Origin: Balaenoptera acutorostrata
Lineage: Eukaryota > Chordata > Mammalia > Artiodactyla > Balaenopteridae
Length of the DNA stretch: 64,000 nt
Assembly (NCBI RefSeq): GCF_949987535.1
Contig: NC_080070.1
Location: 8,490,016 to 8,554,015 of the forward strand
Direction: 5' to 3'
Shown here: positions 60,521 to 64,000 of the stretch, piece by piece
Layout: each line of letters begins with the position of its first letter
Position numbering within the stretch: the stretch's first letter is position 1
The notes under the pieces: generated by a model
What the model saw: the letters and a program-made list of their open reading frames with translations, nothing else
Told to the model about the DNA's origin: nothing
The model's database searches: none
Position numbers and translations under genes: made by a program

Positions 60521-60912
60521 AAAACATACATGGTGGGGCTTCCCTGGTGGCGCAGTGATTGAGAATCTGCCTGCTAATGCAGGGGACGCGGGTTCGAGCC
60601 CTGGTCTGGGAGGATCCCACATGCCGCGGAGCGGCTGGGCCCGTGAGCCACAATTGCTGAGCCTGCGCGTCTGGAGCCTGTGCCCCGCGACGGGAGGGGC
60701 CGCGATAGAGAGAGGCCCGCGCACCGCGATGAAGAGCGGTCCCCGCACCGCGATGAAGAGTGGCCCCCACTTGCCGCAACTGGAGAAAGCCCTCGCACGA
60801 ACCGAAGACCCAACACAGCCAAAAATAGATAAATAAAATAAATAAATAAATAAATAAATAAAAAAGAAAAAAAAATCCTTTAAAAAAAAAAAAAAAAAAA
60901 ACATACATGGTG
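60521..60912 (+). mobile_element. CHR-type SINE with internal duplication, sense
   Basis: Body about 60,535-60,897. B-box ggttcgagccc at 60,591-60,601, the gcgcgtctggagcctg body, a 24-bp direct duplication at 60,721-60,768, then (aaat)n and a long A-rich tail with a tcctt interruption. Perfect 15-bp target-site duplication aaaacatacatggtg (60,521-60,535 and 60,898-60,912). It has more intact CpGs than any other SINE here, so it is probably the youngest. Open frames of 80-140 codons across it on both strands are artefacts. Confidence 0.96.
60721..60768 (+). repeat. 24-bp tandem duplication inside SINE
   Basis: Units gcaccgcgatgaagagcggt+cccc (60,721-60,744) and gcaccgcgatgaagagtggc+cccc (60,745-60,768) differ at 2 positions. 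The other SINE copies in the window have one unit. Confidence 0.92.
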
Positions 60913-61721
60913 ATAAGAGCTCATTAGGGGCTAATAGCAACTCTTAGAACATTTTATTCCAAAATGGCAAATTTGGTTAGTCTTTTAGAAAACAGCTTAA
61001 TTTGTTGAAAAACTGTATCTGTTACTTTTTCTTTAAAGATGTGGTAGTTGAAATAGGATGATCTTATCACTGCTTTACTCACATTTAGGATAAAAGAATA
61101 ATATACCGTATAGGATAAAAGCGGTTTTAAAATTTTCTCAAAAATTTCAAATCTGCATGATCTCTTTTTATCATCCATTCCTAGAGAAACTATCAAAGAA
61201 TGAAAAAATATACTTTTAATTCATTTGTGCCTTTTAAAATTTGGATCTGACTTACTCTGTTAAAATGTTAATAATTAGTAATTAATCAACACTAATTGAA
61301 TGCTTACTATATGCAAGGATTTTGGCATTCAGAGAACAAAAAAGAAGAGAAAAGAAGCCCCACTCGCTGTTCTGTTCAGGGCAAAGGATAGCAGGGGATT
61401 TTGTGGAGTTATTATGCTAATTGAATACTCAAAGAAAGCTCGAATGTGTACACAGAAAGCGGGAATTGATCTTTTTTAAAACTACTATGCATATACCTGA
61501 TTTATTACTCAGGCATCCTTTATGCTTCTCAAGTTCTTATTCATTTGTTTGAACTGCTCTGAAAACACTGGAAAGAGAAAATATTGACAAGGTAATTGTT
61601 GATGTTGATACCAGTGTCTTCATACATGCAGAAAGACAAAGTTAAACTAAATCTAATAAAATATTGATGAAAGTAAGGAAAATCAGAAAAAAAGTAGCCC
61701 AATATGGAAGAGTTGGGGTAT
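60913..61721. other. Unique sequence
   Basis: 61,285-61,380 has a faint antisense L2/MIR look (gaatgcttactatatgcaag, ttcagagaacaaaaaagaag). No gene. Confidence 0.4.
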
Positions 61722-62100
61722 GATATTTCTTTTTTTTAAATTAATTAATCAGTTAATTTTTATTTTTGTCTGTGTTGGGTCTTCATTGCTGTGTGCGGGC
61801 TTTCTCTAGTTGTGGTGAGCAGGGGCTACTCTTTGTTGCAGTGCGCAGGCTTCTCATTGCAGTGGCTTCTCTTGTTATGGAGCACGGGTTCTAGGTGCAG
61901 TGGCTTCAGTCGTTGTGGCTCGTGGGCTCAGTAGTTGCAGCTCGCGGGCTCTACAGCACAGGCTCAGTAGTTGTGGCTCACGGGCTTGTTGCTCCAAGGC
62001 ATGTGGGATCTTCCCGGACCAGGGCTCAAACCCGTGTCCCCTGCATTGGCGGGCGGATTCTTAACCACTGTGCCACCAGGGAAGCCCCGATATTTCTTTT
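61722..62100 (-). mobile_element. CHR-type SINE, antisense, with TSDs
   Basis: Plus strand: a T-rich tail, gttgggtcttcattgctgtg, ctactctttgttgcagtgcg, gtggctcacgggcttgttgc, agggctcaaacccgtgtccc, ccaccagggaagcccc. The duplication gatatttctttt is perfect (61,722-61,733 and 62,089-62,100). The body has the 'ctcagtag-ttg(c/t)(a/g)gctcg' units repeated (61,931-61,980), unlike the gcgcgtctgg class, so it is a different CHR subfamily. Confidence 0.94.
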
Positions 62101-62559
62101 AAGTGTGCTAAAAACGTCCCCACAACCACTCTCCTTGGATATTTCTTTGCTGAATTTTATTTACACACATAGTTCAGACAATAAACCTGATATAAAGACC
62201 ACAGGACCTGAGATGAAAAGCCTTCAGTTTCCCTTTTCTCACTATTAATTATGAATCAGAGTCTGCATATATCAAGGTTTCATAATTTTACCTGTTTGAG
62301 ATTAAATTAATTACATTTGTTCTTCATGGGAATGTTGGACAAACATATAGAATATAGATAAACTGTATAAAGATAGTTTATGTTATTTGAATATGTTAGG
62401 ATATGTTAACTCTTAAATGAAAAAGAACGTCCAAAATACTTCTGGTGAGCTGGCAATTCAGTTGCATTAATTTTCAATAGGGTTATTGTTCTTATCCCAT
62501 TTGAGATCTTGCCAAAGAAGTAAATAATATGATCAACAGAGTCCCTTCTAATTCATTCA

Positions 62560-62584
62560 TTGTGTGTGTGTGTGCATGTGTGTA
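62560..62584 (+). repeat. (TG)n microsatellite
   Basis: tgtgtgtgtgtgtgcatgtg followed by tgtac. Short, imperfect. Confidence 0.85.
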
Positions 62585-63787
62585 CGTACAAACCCTTTAG
62601 ACGTTTTTTAACCATGACAGTTTCAAAGTTGCTTTCTGTCCCCCGGCCTTATGAGGGTACTTACTCTATTAAGGACAAACAAACAAACCTCAACTGGGCA
62701 TAAGAATAATTCTAATATGCTTTTATATGGTACTTGCCATAAGACAGACATCTCCATCTGTATATTGTAGACCTGACAATTTAAGAAATACAAATACCTT
62801 TCCTCACGTAGCATAATGAGGCAATTCATTGTTATCCAGGTCTCTGAATAATCAGTAGTATTCCTGAAATATGTGCTTGCGGATAATGTGTGTGAAATGT
62901 AAACATAAGAATCCCAATAACTGTTAAAACAGCTGATGTGCTCACCCTACAGTTATGTACCAGATGTGTAGTACAAATTACCTGGTGTGGCTGATATTTT
63001 GTATGGCACAAAGTACTTTCAAACTAAGTTAAACTTGCAGCTAATAACTAGACTGTTACAACTATTTCCCCCTACTTTAACATTAGTTTCATGTCCTTTA
63101 TTATAAAATCCTGTACACATGTAAATTTCACCTAATTAGATTGGCCCATCAATCTGTTATTCCCCAATTACATAACAAAATAGTCATTGAGTGAGATTCA
63201 TAGGTAAGGTGCTAGAAAATATTTTAAGGTTTCAGAAACCTTTATTTGTGTATTCTAATTAGCAGTTTATTGATCTTAAATGCATAAGGAAATTAACTGC
63301 TGCTTAATCTCATAAAATTCACCACTGTAATCCTTTATTACATTGCTTTGATATACATTTTTTAGCAGTTTATATATTACAGTAATAGCTAGAAGATAAA
63401 AAAATTCCATCTCATTTAAATGATAGGTTTTGCCCACTTAGACACTTACCTACCTTATATTAAAATTTTATACTTGTTAATAACCTTTGCTTTTAGTGAA
63501 TTACTTTAATATTTTTTTTCTCCAACAACCCTTCCTACTTCCCTCTTTCAGAGAATCTTTCTAATATCCTATCTTTCTCTTAAAAGTCAGATATAAGAAT
63601 AAATTTGTTGAAAGAGTAGTTTTTTCCCATATCATCGGGTAATAATGTTCATAAAGCAAATGATATCAATTCAGAGAACATTTATTCAGTCACTTCTGCA
63701 TGTGAGAAACTAGGTGTAATACTCGGAACAGAAGATGAACTTGAGAATATACAATATAATATTCCAATATTGTTGTCATTTCTCTTT

Positions 63788-63863
63788 CTATATATATTAT
63801 ACACAATATTATATGTGTAAAATATATAACAACACAATATAATAGTAACATATATATATTATT
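63788..63863 (+). repeat. AT-rich low-complexity run
   Basis: Repeated tatatata, acacaatat and ataat units without a strict period. Confidence 0.8.
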
Positions 63864-64000
63864 TTGTTAATTCTACTCCAGCCTAAAGAGTTCTAAAATG
63901 ATACCCTCTGGGAAGAGAAGTGTAACTTCTCCTGGTCCAAATGCCATCTGGTACTGGGGATACCCTTCAGGAAGTGCTGGTATGTCTTTAGGTTCTTGGG

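Larger units (their letters stand above)
62101..64000. other. AT-rich unique sequence to window end
   Basis: No gene or named repeat. A TG microsatellite at 62,560-62,584 and AT-rich runs at 63,788-63,863 are the only low-complexity features. Confidence 0.45.

Noticed and set aside
60721..60768. CRISPR-like direct repeat
   Set aside because: Just two adjacent units with no spacers, inside a eukaryotic SINE.
60510..60940. Open frames of 132 and 140 codons with apparent hydrophobic N-termini
   Set aside because: They are antisense translations of a SINE and its A-rich tail; the same peptides recur wherever this SINE occurs (11.8, 52.2, 59.7 kb).
1..64000. A hidden prokaryotic-type defence, toxin or biosynthetic system
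   Set aside because: Codon structure, repeat content and lack of any gene cluster show ordinary mammalian intergenic or intronic DNA; nothing in either strand supports such a system.

Overview
This window is vertebrate nuclear DNA, almost certainly from a cetartiodactyl mammal and most likely a whale or dolphin. It is AT-rich and packed with mammalian interspersed repeats (L1, L2, MIR, MaLR-type LTRs, MER5). It also carries seven tRNA-derived CHR-type SINEs; most begin ggggcttccctgg and carry the B-box ggttcgagccc. The sequence class seen at 11.8, 52.2, 59.6 and 60.5 kb (tRNA head followed by a 'gcgcgtctggagcc' body) is the one I associate with cetaceans. I see no BovB LINE and no ruminant Bov-A/Bov-tA array, which argues against a ruminant. 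The species assignment comes from recalled repeat families, not from a search.

I found no host protein-coding gene, exon, functional tRNA/rRNA gene, CRISPR array or prokaryotic-style operon. Every long open frame is either a piece of the L1 at 49-55 kb, its antisense shadow, or a SINE read in a chance frame. The window is intergenic or deep intronic.

Layout. 1-3.2 kb: mostly unique sequence with one MIR. 3.2-4.5 kb: two old L1 3' ends. 5.5 kb: one of two copies of an unidentified repeat (the other is at 42.1 kb). 6.2-7.1 kb: antisense old L1 3' UTR. 9.1-11.3 kb: an LTR-like block and two head-to-head old LINE fragments, one split by a MIR. 11.7-12.1 kb: antisense SINE. 14.4-15.1 kb: antisense L1. 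15.9-25 kb: MIRs, a MaLR LTR inserted beside or into another LTR, an L1 3' end and an L2. 27.6-28.7 kb: MIRs, a short L1 tail and a solitary LTR. 28.7-33.9 kb: mostly unique. 34-39.6 kb: three L1 3' ends, L2 and MIR. 40.4-43.1 kb: LTR-like block, a SINE, the second copy of the unidentified repeat, MER5 and MIR. 43.4-45.7 kb: two local hairpin or duplication events. 47.4-48.2 kb: an L1 with a twin-priming inversion.

The main feature is a complete L1 insertion (49,099-55,351) bounded by perfect 15-bp target-site duplications, with a 5' UTR, ORF1, ORF2 and 3' UTR. It is dead: both ORFs carry stops and frameshifts, a SINE sits inside ORF2, and the last cysteine of its C-terminal Cys/His motif is replaced by tyrosine. 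From 56.4 to 58.8 kb lies a long ancient L2 split by a SINE, and 57.9-62.1 kb holds a dense cluster of four SINEs. The last 1.9 kb is AT-rich unique sequence.

No cellular genes act together here. What the window records is successive waves of retrotransposition (L2/MIR, then old L1M and LTRs, then the lineage-specific L1, then SINEs). I found no previously undescribed biological system; the best leads are the structural events listed as findings.
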